A stretch of 64,000 nucleotides of DNA from Pithys albifrons albifrons (lineage: Eukaryota > Chordata > Aves > Passeriformes > Thamnophilidae). Under the pieces are notes generated by a model. The model ran no database searches. It was not told the origin of the DNA and saw nothing but the letters and a program-made list of their open reading frames with translations. The stretch spans positions 18,585,795-18,649,794 of the forward strand of contig NC_092459.1 of the NCBI RefSeq assembly GCF_047495875.1, in the 5' to 3' direction. Shown one piece after another: positions 22,090-35,300 of this stretch. Every line of letters starts with the position of its first letter. The stretch's first letter is position 1. Position numbers and translations under genes: made by a program.

Positions 22090-22199
22090 GACATGAAACT
22101 GATCTTTTCTTTGATGGCAACTTGTGGCTTTGTTATCCAGCATGTGCCCTGGTTTTTGGCTATTTTGGGATTATCTTTGCCATAATGTTTTACATAAAG
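22090..22199 (+). CDS. Likely membrane-spanning exon of the plus-strand gene
   Basis: A strong acceptor (CCAGCCCTTTCTGGCTGCAG) and a good donor (AAAG/GTAAGAAAT) bracket 110 nt. In phase 1 the frame reads HETDLFFDGNLWLCYPACA then LVFGYFGIIFAIMFYIK, an acidic loop followed by a clear transmembrane helix of about 20 residues closed by a lysine. It leaves in phase 0. A second frame (from 21928) is open across the region but lacks exon-like composition. If it belongs to the plus-strand gene, that gene encodes a membrane protein. Confidence 0.45.
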
Positions 22200-25100
22200 G
22201 TAAGAAATAGAAAAAATACGATTTTTAAGTGTTCCTGTTATGCATTTTATGCATGATAATTCCATTTCTATGTGAGTCTGAGATTTTGATCTCACTCATT
22301 TGAGAGTCTGTTTACAAATAGTGTCATTTAGAAATAACTTCTATAACTTGTATTCATACCACAAAAGTCGAAATTTACTTTTCAGAGCTAAATAACTTAT
22401 TGGTTTTAAGACAATAGCTTTAATATTTAAGATATTCATTTTAAATTAATTAATGTGTTGGGTTTTTTCTTAGTAGCTTAACAAAAATTTAAATTTACTC
22501 TTTTCCTTTCTGGAATCCAAATGGATAAACAGGAGTGCTGGGGTTTTTTCCCCTCAGTTTTAGCAGACAGAAATCAAAATGTTACAGGCATGGGTCCTTC
22601 ACAACACAGTTTATTTAAACTGCAGTTTACTAAAATTTATAGATCAGGGTGATTTTATCACAAGGTCCTGCAGCTTATAGCACTATATGCAGAAAAGGCT
22701 GCAGTACATATGGAAATGCAGCATAAGTTTTGAGGCCAGTCCTGAAATGAATTGGATTCTTAGTGTCTCCCATCTCCACAAACATAGGCTTTTATACATT
22801 GTGCAAGAGGTGAGTATAGTAAGTGAGGTGTTTCAAAAGAAATTATTTTATGAAGTTGAAAAGAGATGCAATTAATTATGATATTGTGTACTTTTATAAC
22901 AATATGGATGCTACGTAATTTGATAACAGTTTTCTTAAATGGTAATTTGTAACTACCTCAAAAATCTTAATATAAATGACAATTCTAAAGGAGAAAACTT
23001 GTCTCTATGCTATTTTTCAGCCTCATTCTTCCTTGAGTAAAGTGATACCTTTTTATATTGCACTGACTTTTATCACAAAAACTTGAGCTATCTACACTGC
23101 AAGGTTTCAGCTGCAACGAGATTTAGAAAGTTATATATTGCTTTATGAATTCAAAGGCACACAGTGACCTTTGAAAATAAGGAAATAGATGACCAAAGTA
23201 TTACAATAGATCTAAATAATTAAATATTTTGAAGTTATTTTTCTTTTCAAATTATGAACTGATAGATTATTTTTGGATGCGTCCCAAAGCTTTTCCTTTT
23301 TCCCCCTATAAGTGTTTCTCAAGAGGTAAAATAACTTGTTAAAGGTTATGGAAATAAGTGGAAATATTCTTATGACCACCAATAAAATACTTTCTGTAGT
23401 AATGTATGTTCATTCTGGAGGTCATTTATAGTGCAGCTAATGTTCTTTTATAGTATTGTTTTATTTTGAGTCATATTTTTTAATGTACATTTCTTTTTTC
23501 TTAATCACTGTATTTCAAAATACCTTTTTAGGTTTATGGTGCTTTTTGATATTGTGCATTCCTTAGTAAATGTTTCATCTGATTTATTAATATTTTTAAC
23601 ATATATTGTGCTTATGATTTAGAGCAGGGTGGAAATCATTCCAGTGTTCTTTTTCATGCATAAGTTATGCTGCACACTTCCTTTGCTAACCAGTGTCAGA
23701 GTTCTGATCAGTTCCCCTGGATTTTTCTATTTCCTTTTACTTTCCAAAATTGACATGAATTGCTGTACTAAAAATGATGCAGAAAAAGCAAAACACAAAG
23801 TTGAGAAGCGCAGTGTACTCCAAGCTGCAGAATAATGCTTTGATCAATAAAACAGAAAAGTTTTTCCTATGTAGCTATCACATTTAGATGGCATTTTCAT
23901 TCAGGAGCTTGCGTGGCATCTGTTTGTGAGTAACCCTCTGTTTAGTTGCACTTCCAAGTAATGTAATACGCTTTATTTTTCTTTCCATTTTTCTAGAAAG
24001 ATAACAAATGCCTTTGTCAAACTTCCTGTAATAGAATATTTTCTCTGGATTTATTAATTTCTTTAAATTACACTCCACTATTTTTAAAAATTTGTGGTAT
24101 GCTTCCTATTTTGATGGAATTTTGTTTAAAATGTTCCAAGGAACTTCCATTTGTTACTCCACAGCATGTGCTTGGACACTGAAATGTAGCAAACTGGTGT
24201 GATGCCTGAGAATCATGAGAATGTGTGAAGCCTTACATTCTGGGTACAGCCTGGAAATGAAATGTAACATTTTGCTTCACTGCTTGAATAATCAGTGCTC
24301 TAGGTACAGCTTGTTGTGTTAACATTTGTGTCTTCCTGCACTTCATGTTACAGTCTCTCCACTGAAGGGTGAGCAGACCCAGGAGCAAGCCCAGGTTAAG
24401 GCTGGAAGAAAGGGAGAGTATTATGGAGGGATTTAGGGAAGCACGTGATGCTGCTTGGCACCAGAAGAAATGGAGACAAATGATCAAGGATAAAAGTGTC
24501 TGGGTATAACAGTGGTGAGATCCTAATAGGGCAGTACAGGGGATGACTATTTTGATTCTCCTGTTCTGGTTACATGTAAGGGGCAGGAACAAGCTGCATG
24601 AACATCTCTTTCCTGATGTATCTTACACATTTTACAGACTGCATCATGCCGACTTAAATGAAGACTTAACAGACTTAAATGTTCTCCTATGTACAAGATA
24701 AAATTGCACAGACTATAGATAAACAGACATCAGCATTACATAATGCATCTTGATATGTAAAAATGTGTACAAGGGGCTCAGCTGATAGGAGGCAGCTGCC
24801 AGGCTGCATTTGTAGTGTCCTTTACTTGGAAAACAGATTGCCCATAAAATAGGGTAACTTATATTTAAAAAAAAACAAAAACAAAAATATGTTTACTGCA
24901 AGAAAAAAAACCCAATCTGCTATTAATTTCAGTTGCATAATTCCACATAATTGAGAATAAAATTGACCTCTCTTTCTCAGCATCTTTCATGGGGCAGGTC
25001 CAAGTAACCTTAAAGAAATATCTCAATTATTATTTTCACTAAAATTTGCCATGAATGCTGTGTTTCTCTTGACCCATGGATTACATTTTTCCTATGTTTC

Positions 25101-26340
25101 TGATTTTAGAGCACAAGGAGCAAAATATTCTTGGCAGCCAGATTGTTCCTGTGTGAATTCTCTTCTAAAAGACATCAATGTGATTATTAGCCTTAATTTT
25201 GTTTTTTCCCAAGCAAAACATGAAAGATTCCAGCTTTGTCCTCCCTTTGTAAATATTTCCAGCTCTTGTAATCACTGCCACTGGTGAAATATTATGTGAA
25301 AGATTTGCAAGAAATACTAAAATAAACAAAGTGTGTACATGCAAAATTTTCCATTATTCTTTTTAATTCATTGATTTGTCATATATGTTTTAATAATAAT
25401 CCGCTTCAACCTATATACAATAAAACTTTTAGAAAAATTGATTGTATGTATAAGCAACGAATTGTGATTACACCCAAGCATTTATAGATATTCAACAAAG
25501 GAGAGTAGAGAAAGAGGTAAGATCGCAGACCTAACAGTAGCTTTTCAACATCTTTAGTATCCTTAGTTTTTTTTAAGAGTAATTTATCTATTCCCATTAG
25601 AAAAAAAAAGGTAAAAGAAGTGATTGAAGTATAATAAAACAAAAGTGGAAAGTCCGAGGATAATATAGAATTTATGATACTGAGCAATGGCAAATTAGTA
25701 TTCATATAGTGATGATGAAAATGAAAATAGTAATAATGGAAGTAGTAATGGAAGCAGTTAATTGTTCTTAAGGATATGAAAAACATGTGGACTGAAAGAT
25801 GAAAACAGTAGAACTGACTCCTGTAAGGGTTGAAATATGATATAATGTCATATAGTGGTTATGTATAAAGTTCTTTTCTTCCTCATGTATGACTTAAAAT
25901 TTTTATTTAGAAATCAACACAAATAATTTCCTGTTGTCACCAGGAAATTACATCTTTCTGTATTTTCTTGATATTTACATTTTCATTGTTTTTTCCCCCA
26001 GCAGGCAATTTGGAAATTTCAGCTGGTGCTGAAGTGATATTTATTTGTGAATTAATGTAAAAATATATTCCATGTGTGTTTGTGCCCTCACTTAGTTTCT
26101 TGATGCAGTGAAAAGAGCCAGCTGAAATCTGTTTCCATTTGTGGTTTGGTCACTATGGAAATTGCAGTCTTTCTCTTGCACAGTGGCAGTTTATTTGCTT
26201 TACCTGTGCTTGATTCAGTGTCACTTGAGTGAGTCGGGGTGAATAGAAAGCAGCATCCTCATTCTTGACAGGAGGAAACATTTTGGTAGCTCTGGCCTGC
26301 ACTTGGGACTAAATGCAATTGGGTTTCCATTAGAGCCCAG
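22200..26340. other. AT-rich intron or intergenic sequence
   Basis: No repeat family or firm exon. A donor (GTGAGTATAG at 22810) follows a short open stretch VSHLHKHRLLYIVQE, but the acceptor (GATTCTTAG) is weak and its phase does not follow from the exon at 22090-22199. Confidence 0.35.
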
Positions 26341-26342
26341 CA

Positions 26343-26738
26343 TCACTTGAAGTCCTTATCATCTCCAAGACACCCACGCAGACCTGGCTGGTGCAACAAG
26401 ATCTGGCTGGCATCCAGGTCCAGGGGCACCCAGCACCTCTCAGGAGCACCAGCTGCCCAAGGTGGCCTTCCTTTGCCACTGCTGAAGTGCTCAGGACCAT
26501 GTTGGGGACTCCAGATAATCACCCTTGTGCCCTTCAGCCATTGCTCCAGAAGGGTCCCCTGTAAGCCATGTGCTCTGTCTGCCAGATTGATACATACCTG
26601 CCCACCCCAGGCATCTTGAGGTTTCACAAAAAAATACCAGGTACCTGTTTGCAAGCAATTACATTCTGCCCAAGATCTATGTTGCCATTGCACCAAGGGG
26701 AACTGTTTAAGAGGCAGTATCCTGACTCTAAGCATCAA
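26343..26738 (-). other. Unexplained 131-codon open frame in a GC-richer block
   Basis: A block of about 400 bp with higher GC than its surroundings holds open frames on both strands, the longest 131 codons on the minus strand (ending GLRGCLGDDKDFK). No start context, splice sites or known motif supports it. It may be part of an old mobile element or retropseudogene that I cannot name. Confidence 0.3.
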
Positions 26739-26739
26739 A

Positions 26740-29700
26740 TGATGTGGGAAAGCAACTCCAGTGGGAAAGCAAATTTAAAGCTAATGGATCGTAGAGATTT
26801 AGATGGTTTGGGGATTTTTATATATATAAATATATGTATAATAAATGAGCACATATAAACTGTTCTTCAGATATGCTTGGAGAACACTCTGTCGATTGCT
26901 CAGACTTCAGCTTATTTGTCTTTAGTTTTCACAAATTATCCTACTTCCTGGTGAAAACTAGCCATCTGATATATGAAATGTTTTAGTTCATCTGTTTGAG
27001 TTATTGGTGAACAAGGAAGGTTTTGTCACTGAACTCAGACCTAGTTTTTAGGTGCCAGCTGGCAAAGGCATCCCCAAGCACATGCCTTGTGAGCAAGGGT
27101 TTAGGTTTTAGCATCGTGTTTGGGCTGTGTCATACTTCAGTTTTTGCACTGTAGCCTTCAACAGAAGGAGTGACTTGAATATATTAACCCTAATATTGGC
27201 ATTTTCAAGTCATAAAGATCAAAAATTGCCTACAAGAGAAAATGTATTTTTGACTTCTCTATGTTGTTTATAAGCATGTAATCCATGTTGCTATTTTTTT
27301 CTAAAGGAAAACTGGGAAACAGTATTTTCTTTCTGTTCTTACTTCTGTCAGAACAGTGGCCAAATACCCCAGAACACTGGGCTGGGATACATGCGTTAGT
27401 GATGACTGAAGAGAGAGCATCACCAAGTTATTCTCCCCAAACTTTGCAGTCCCCTTTGTTTGATAGTCTTCTTTCCATCAATGATGACTGAAGGTGTTCC
27501 AGGTGCCTAAGACCAAGACAACACTACATGGGATGTTGTTACAGCACTTCCCTGCCTCTGCACTGCCGATGAACACACCACATTTGGGGCTTGTGGGCAA
27601 CTGTAAATTGCCTACAAGTGGGAAAATCCATTTTTCTGTGGTGCTACTGATTTGTCCATCTCTCTGAACTTGCTGCGAGCTGCCACAGTCAATGGCATGA
27701 TGGGAATTACTGAAGTATTTTGGGCCTTTCCTCTGCTGATGTCAGAGAAACCTGAAGGAGGTGCCTGGAAGGGAAGGGACACCTGAAGACTTCTGCCTTC
27801 TCCATTCAAGGTGGTGTCTTCAGGCCATACTAAAGCTGAGCAGCACATCACATATCGTTACCAAACCACAACTACAAGCTTGGAGGCTCCTCCTGCTGCT
27901 GGAACACCAACCTTCCTTCAGGTTGCAGTGTTTGGGAAAATCACAGTCAGTGATCCTCTGTGCTGATGTCCAGTAAAGACTGAGAAGGGGGACAGATTTA
28001 GTGTTTGTCCTGAACAGGGCTGCATGTGCTTTTCTATCATTTTTAGAAATTTCCTTTGAAAGAGCTGACATTGCATGATCTATTTTAAATATGCTTCAGA
28101 AGATGAAATTATTTCTGGTCTATGTGAAATCAATAAGCAGTTTTAAATATAAGATATGGTTTAAATAAGCTAAAAAATATCCAGTGCCCCTCTGTATTTA
28201 TTGTATGTGTCAGGCCTCCTATGACAACCTTTATTATCTAATTAATAGCCCCTTCTGTACAGCAGTGTACTAAAACCAACAAAACCTCACTCTGAAGTCC
28301 TTCAAAGGCATGAGTAGTAACAGGTGCAGGTGTGGTGTTGCCTCCATTATTTCAGCCTTCTCTTTCTCTTGTGGTACCTGTTCCTCAAAGTTCTGGACCT
28401 TGTTTTCCCTGGCTTCCTCAAGTTCATCAGGAAGTTTTCCCAATGCTGGTCTGTGTAGCCCACCACAAAGTCAGGTGCTGGTAAATCTCAGTTTGCATCT
28501 TCCCTGCCTTTGCTGTTACAAATTCCTCTGTACTGGCACTGCACAGCTGAGCTCTGCACATGCTGGGGTGCCTAAAGCAATGCTCCTCCTTTCCCTTATG
28601 GAGACCACTTTTCCTCTGCCCCTGCTCTAACAGTCGAAGATCTCGGAGTGGATTGGATTTTCCAAACAGAGAAGCATTTTTAAGTTTCTTAAAAAATTAA
28701 CATAGCTCTCCCATGACAGCTTTTTTCCCCCTAATGCTCTCTCTTTGCTGTCTCCTTGCCTACCATTATAATTCTCATGTACTTTCATTTGCTATAATGA
28801 ATATTTTCTGAAATAAATAAGAACATTGCTTACATTTGTGGATAATGCTGGTCCCATATGTATGGTACTGCAAAGTGTTGCCTAGCAAATCTTGTGACTC
28901 TTGATGAAATATGTTGGTTCCTTTTCATAACTTACATCTGTTATTGCTCACAGTATTTGATATATTTTACATGCTTTTGTGATCCTGACTTTAAAGGAGA
29001 GTGAAGTGGTGGTTAGGTGGACTCATAGATTTAGTTCTTTCTTTGAGACTTTCATTGCTAGGTATGGGGTTAATCTGGTTCAATGTGCACATTATAGCTG
29101 TCTCCATTTGGCCAGTAACTGGTGGATACTGGCACTTCTTAGTTCCCTTGATGTGGTGAGTGGAGTGGGGTAGGCAGCCCTAAGGAGTGATGCAGCCTTG
29201 CCCTAAGGCAGGTTAGCTGCATCACACCTGGAAAGTGCTGCTTGTGCCAACACCAGAGCATGGGATGACAGGCTCGGAGGTGGATTTCTATTATAAAGGA
29301 TGTATATATAGGTATGGTGAATTCTGTCAGGGAAATCTACAGGTAACCTTCTTTTTCATACAGTCCAGTAAAATTTTGTTATACTGCTAAACAGGTCTTC
29401 AGAGAATGATTCTGTTGATTGTAGTTTCTCACTGTTGCTAAAGCTGCTTTAAAAATAAGCATTTGTGCATAAATACATCAGAAATAACTGATTTTTCATT
29501 AGTATAAGGCTGCAATTGAATGAGCTGTTCTCATGCACTGAGCTCTGCAGAAGGTTAAAAACTATGTCATAACACTGAATGAACTTTGAGTTGTATGTTC
29601 TATCTCATGCACACCTTTTTTTTTGATAGCAGAAGTCATCTGATGTACCTGCATGCAGGAGAGGGGCTGGGGTTCTTGCCTGTTCTGTCTCTTTCTTCTC

Positions 29701-31718
29701 TGCCCCCCCACACCCCCTCCCCCACTGCTTCAAATCAATAAATACATTTTTCCCAGATCTCCTGAAATGCTTATAGATTCTATTCCTTGCTCAGCAACAG
29801 GAGGTTAAGAAAAAAGCTGGTTTAGAGCCTATTTGAAACATGCCAATAATAGCATTTGTTATTAATGAATCTATTCCTTAGGAGTACATGACATGCTCCT
29901 TCTTTTTTGTGATAGAAGCTTTAAATGTTAGTAGCCAGGAAGTGCAGATATTTTGATTGCTGCCTGTAGTTAAGTACATAAAAATATCAGAGGCATAAAA
30001 TATTTTGGCATAAAAAACCCCCAAATGGATGGAGAAATAGGGTTCAGTTAAGGAGTATAAGGCAGAGGCAGAAGTGACTGCTTGGAATACTTGATACAGC
30101 CTTTGCTTCAAGTGTTGATAAGGGAAGTTTAGCAGTCACGTAAGAAACATGTTGATGTTCCCTCACCAGCTAAGTTTGAACTGGGGATCTTTAATCTCTA
30201 AGTTGGTCCTTGTAACATGATTTTCCATTTCTAGGTAGCCATGGTGCTGGTTTCAAAGTGCTACAAAGTGGAAAGTCCTAGAGTGATGTGGAAACACTGG
30301 CTCCATCCATTGTGTTCTTGGAATGGATGTGTCCTGCATTTTCTTGGCTGAGCTACTGTTGGTTTCTGAAGTGGCAACACAGTACTGTGCTGCCTTTAAC
30401 TTATGCCAGAATTAAAATAACAAAACAAAGTACCAAAAACCTTTTAGAAGAACAATTTTTGTGCATTTTATTCCAGGTGAACTTCTTTTGGCAATCTGCT
30501 GCTGACCATTAGGATGTTAGAGAAAGTTGTCATTACAATAAGATGTTTAGTTGAAGTTATACTTCCATAATTTTGCTAGGAAGAAAGAGATTAAGTATCA
30601 ATATACATTATGCACATAATTTTACACATAACCATTATCTTTGTCAGTAGCAGCTATATCTGACAAATTTCAGTGTTTTTAAAAATGATTTCAATTAAAT
30701 GAAGCTGTTATTGTTGGGATTTAAAAGCATGTGAAGCTGGTTTACCATGCTGCACACACAGCTATTTTCAGAAGTGATAAAAATGTTTCTCTCTGAGTCG
30801 ATGTTACTAGGTTTCAACTGAGAAAGTTGGAATGATTCAGAGTAAGACATCAATTTCTTTATATGTACAGTAAAAAAATATGCAAAATATTCTATAATTG
30901 GATACTTGTAATGCCTAAAAAAGCCCTAATGGATATTGGCATTGCTCCATATAAAAGTTCTGTAAGTCATCGCTGTCCTACTGAGTTCAGCATCCTAAAT
31001 AGGCACATAGTCATGCATTAAATCAACAGCCCCTCTGTTGTCCTGGAAGCGGGAAATCAAATCATGGCCCTTTATTTCAATGTTTTGTGGTTCTTTAGTC
31101 CAAAGACTTTACAATGGATCCCTAAATACTCTTATTATTAAAAATTCAGCATTTTTTGTGTCCAACTGACAACTGCTTTAGATTACTGGATAGTTAGCTT
31201 AGCCTAGTTCTGCAGGGAACTAAGGAAAAAGAAGAGAACTGTTCAGTACAGATATGACTATTCTCCCTCCAATCCTCTTCAATGCTATTGTTATCAGTTG
31301 TATTTTAATACTGTACAGACATGTAAAACATTCACTATGTTAACTCATAAAATAAGAGAAAGAAGTGATTTATAAATTACCTATACATAGGTGTAGTGCA
31401 TATCTCTAAATCATATTTAAGCATAGATAAATATTACTTTGTAGGGAAGATGACTATAAACTTTTTTTCATCAGTAAAGTGGTAGCCTGTGTGCATTGTT
31501 ACCATTCAGGTAGCAAATTCTTTGGTTAAAATGTTTCACTGAACTTTTGTATAAAGTTCATGGGCAAGCCATGTTGGTGCTTTCAACCAAGCTATTAAAC
31601 ATCACTGGCAGCTGGTGGTGTAAGCACCACTGTCTTTACTTCCATCAGACTTCTTTTAACTTCTCTGTAAGCTTAAGAGGTGAATTAAAAAAAAATACAT
31701 TCTCTATACCTATTAGTC
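26740..31718. other. AT-rich intron or intergenic sequence
   Basis: Mostly featureless. An AT microsatellite lies at about 26818-26840. At 28310-28446 the minus strand reads LGKLPDELEEARENKVQNFE and continues EEQVPQEKEKAEIMEA, a charged coiled-coil-like stretch without start or splice signals (see findings). A C-rich tract (CCCCCCCACACCCCCTCCCCC) is at 29703-29723. Confidence 0.35.
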
Positions 31719-32310
31719 TGTCCTGGGTTGAGCTGGCAAAATGCCAACTGTCCAGGACAGAGTGAAAAGGGTTCCTCCTCCCCCCAACCAGCCAAGGGAA
31801 AAAGAAGAGGGAGAGAGGAAAAAAAACTTCTAAAGCCAGGTCTATGCTGAAACTAACTACTTGTATTTATACAGAAAGGAGAAAATTAAGAGGATACTAC
31901 AATATAACACACACTTACACAAGTTACATATATAACAAGAAATAACTTCTCACTTCCCAGTAAACACAAATTCTACTATTTTAATTACAAATCATTTTAG
32001 AGAAGTTGGTTCTTCAGAGACAGACTTAAGCAGAGAGAAAAGCTAGGAACAAATATTTTACTTCCCTCAGATAACATGATGTTAAGCCAGTGCTCTGGGC
32101 TTGGGCCTCCCCATCCCTCCTGGGACAGCAGAGTGTCTTGCTGGCACCACAGCTATGAAGCAACTGCCTAAGCCACACCCACACACCAGCTCTTACCCCT
32201 TTTGAGATGATGCAATATGGTATGGAATACAATATTATTGGCTAGAAGAAGTCAGCTGTTAGCTAGCTCAGCCCAGCTCAAGTCAGCTGACAATTCCCAG
32301 GCATCAACTT
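31719..32310 (-). mobile_element. Solo LTR of an endogenous retrovirus (family C)
   Basis: Read on the minus strand the block begins near a CCAATAATATTGTATTCCAT region, continues through a GATGGGGAGGCCCAAGCCC stretch and a TATA-like TGTATAAATACAAG, and ends GCCAGCTCAACCCAGGACA. This order is typical of avian ERV LTRs. The right (5') end is approximate and no target-site duplication was found. It is antisense to the plus-strand gene. No internal viral genes are present. Confidence 0.65.
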
Positions 32311-35300
32311 TACAATCTAGCTACAAACTCTTATATATGGTTTATGTCAGAATCTAAAGATGTTATTCAGTTTGGGATTAAGATACCTGAATGTAGTTTT
32401 CTGCCTCAACTCAGACATCTAATGCCCTTTCAGAAGTCCTAACTTATTCCATGTCTCTCTCAGCTACTGCATTAAAGGACTCCAGTCTTTCTTAGGTCCT
32501 ATGTAACGTCTCCCAGTGCCAGCAGAGCTCTGGGTAAATAGGCACGCCCAGAAGTCGGGGGGGAGGGGCATTATACAAATATTTAACATAATAATAACAC
32601 TAAACCACAATCACCTGTATTTATGCACTGACTAAATCCCTACATGCCTAAGATCCCACTATTGTGCACGAAGATTGATCAGTACAGCTATGGCAACTGA
32701 GAAATTCAGCTGAACAGCCTCTATGTGTGCAGTAAACTTATGCATCCTGTGGTATTTCAGATGCTTTAGGTTATCTGAGACATCTGCATGGGCTAAAACA
32801 TATGCTGTAAAACCTGCAGAGGGTGTATGTTCTTTGGAAATGGCAGCTGGAGGTTAGGCATGGTATCTGAGAGCACTGGCAGTGACACTGGGCTCTGGTT
32901 TGTGAGCAACTGAATTGAGCCTCCAAGTACCATCACAGGCACCAGTGACTGTATTAGAGGCATAGGCATGTTGGTAACTATAGACACCAGAATTGGAGCA
33001 TTGTAGGTCTATGAGCTGAATTCTGCCTCACTGAGAACCTGAATATTAATTTAATTTTTTTTTTTGGCCACTTTCCTGTGGTACCTCAATACTTCATTGT
33101 CATGTATGTATGAGAAATTACAAGTCCATCAACTAGATAGTCCTGTTCCCATAAACCAATATTCTCTGCTCCCTGGACTTTGAGCCTTATAGTCAAGACT
33201 TTGATTTATAGTCTTATAGTCAAGACTTTGGCTTGAAATCCAAACAATACCGTGTTTGGTACATCTTCTCTGCCTGGTTAAACCTTTGAACAGTCATAAC
33301 TAATTTTAATGAACCAACATCTGAGTAGCTAGGACTATGACTGGCAAGTCATGTCTACAAGCTATTACTGACCTATTACCAAAACATCACTTGAATTTTA
33401 TGAGGTTCAAACTGTTGAAATGTGGGAATCTGAAGTTTATGGCAATCTTCCCACCAGAGTACATCTATGCAGCATGAACAGAAGTCAGGGCTGGAGTCAA
33501 ACTATGTGATAATCACAATAACAAGATCTCACAACTGTGGATCATCAGAGGTTTTAAATGTGTTTGCAATTATTGACATCACAAAAGAGTCAAATGTGTT
33601 TTCATAGCTTGTGCCTATGTCTATGAGGATGAGTATGGAACAAAAAAAGAAGCTTTGAATTCTTCCTGAGACCCTGGGAAAATCATTCATATTGTTAACT
33701 TGTCTTAGGTGAGTAGTAGGGCTTCTGTATTCACTGGGGTCCTGAGAGGCAATGCTAGCTGGGGAGGGTATTGCTGTCAAAAATGGCAAGTGTAGGGGTG
33801 TTTTTACAGCCAAAAATAATGTGAATAGGCATTCAGTGTACACTTCTTATTTGCATTTATCACAATGTGTGGAATTCATAAAGTGCAGATGTCTCCATCT
33901 GAGCTTGTTGCCCTTGCATTTCTTTACAGTCAGTGGAGGTCTAGCCAGTGTAAAGTGTAATTAAGCTCATTCTGAAGGAGGTGTCTAAATAGATCAGACT
34001 GACTGCAAAGGGTGTATGGGGGTGACTAGTTCAGATGTAGGAGAAATGAATCTCAGCCTACCTGTTCTGAGGGAAAAACTGTATGATTTTGCCTAAAAAT
34101 ATGCAATTAACTTTACTGAGCCTCAGTTAGCATACCAGATTTAGAACTGTCTCAGAATAAGTCTGTTCTAAGCATTTATCACAGATAGTCATACCAGAAT
34201 TTTCATTTAATTAAAAATACCAAATAATTGTTTATTCAGTTTACAGAAACATGAGGCCAGTACCTGTTATGTCTGTGTGGGTCATCTGGAGCAGCAAGCA
34301 AGGCAATTAATGATGTTTCACAGGGGAGGACTGAGGAAATTTTCTAAGACTTCTTAATTTCAGGGACTTCTTAATTTCTAGGACCTGTACATTCTTCTTT
34401 AATGTGATTTCTTGTAACTTTGTTCATATTCCCACACATCTAGTGCAATGCTAAGTGCCTTCATGTAAGCATCCTTCTCTCCAGCTGGTGCATATGGAAG
34501 ATGTCGTCTTCTATAGGTTCTGTATCTCTCCTGCCACTGTGTGGATACTCAGATACTGGTACCTGAGTGTCTCAGAATGGCACTGGACATCATATATGGA
34601 TATCTTGAATCAAGATTAATTTATTTGTGATCTCTTTACTTGGATATCTTAAAGTTATCCTCATCCAGAAGAGAATCATGTTACAGACAGAAGTTTTTAA
34701 CATTGAGAATTTCAGAGCAGGCACATATCATCCTCACTGGAACTGCTCACAATTACTGACCTGACTTCTCATTCTCATCCTAATTATATGGAGTTTCCTT
34801 CTGCCCTGTTTCTTTCACAGTCTTGCCTGAATTTCTCTTCCGTGAAAACATACTAGTCTTTTAAAGTAACTGAGTAGGATTCATGGTATACTTTTATGCT
34901 CTTCTCCATGATACAATGTTTCTTCTACAGCAATAGCTGGATATTAATACTGTACCTCACAATTTAATCTAAGAATTATTTTAGTTGATTTTGACAACTT
35001 TCAAAAGACTTGGAAACAGCTTCATGTTGGAAGAAAGCAGATCTATACAAGATCCTATAAGTGATGGTAATTCTTTGCCAGTTTTTACTTATAGGGAATG
35101 TCTCAGTAATCAGCAATACATCAAAAGTTCCCCACTTCCAAACAATTAGATAAAGGAAAATACACCCCAACCTCCCAAAAAAGTGAAGCACTACGAAAAT
35201 CTCCATAATATTTTAGTAAATTTGTATGTATGGGACCTGCATCATTGTTACTGAAATTAATAGATAAATTGACGTTTTATTTCCTACAGATTTTTTACAA

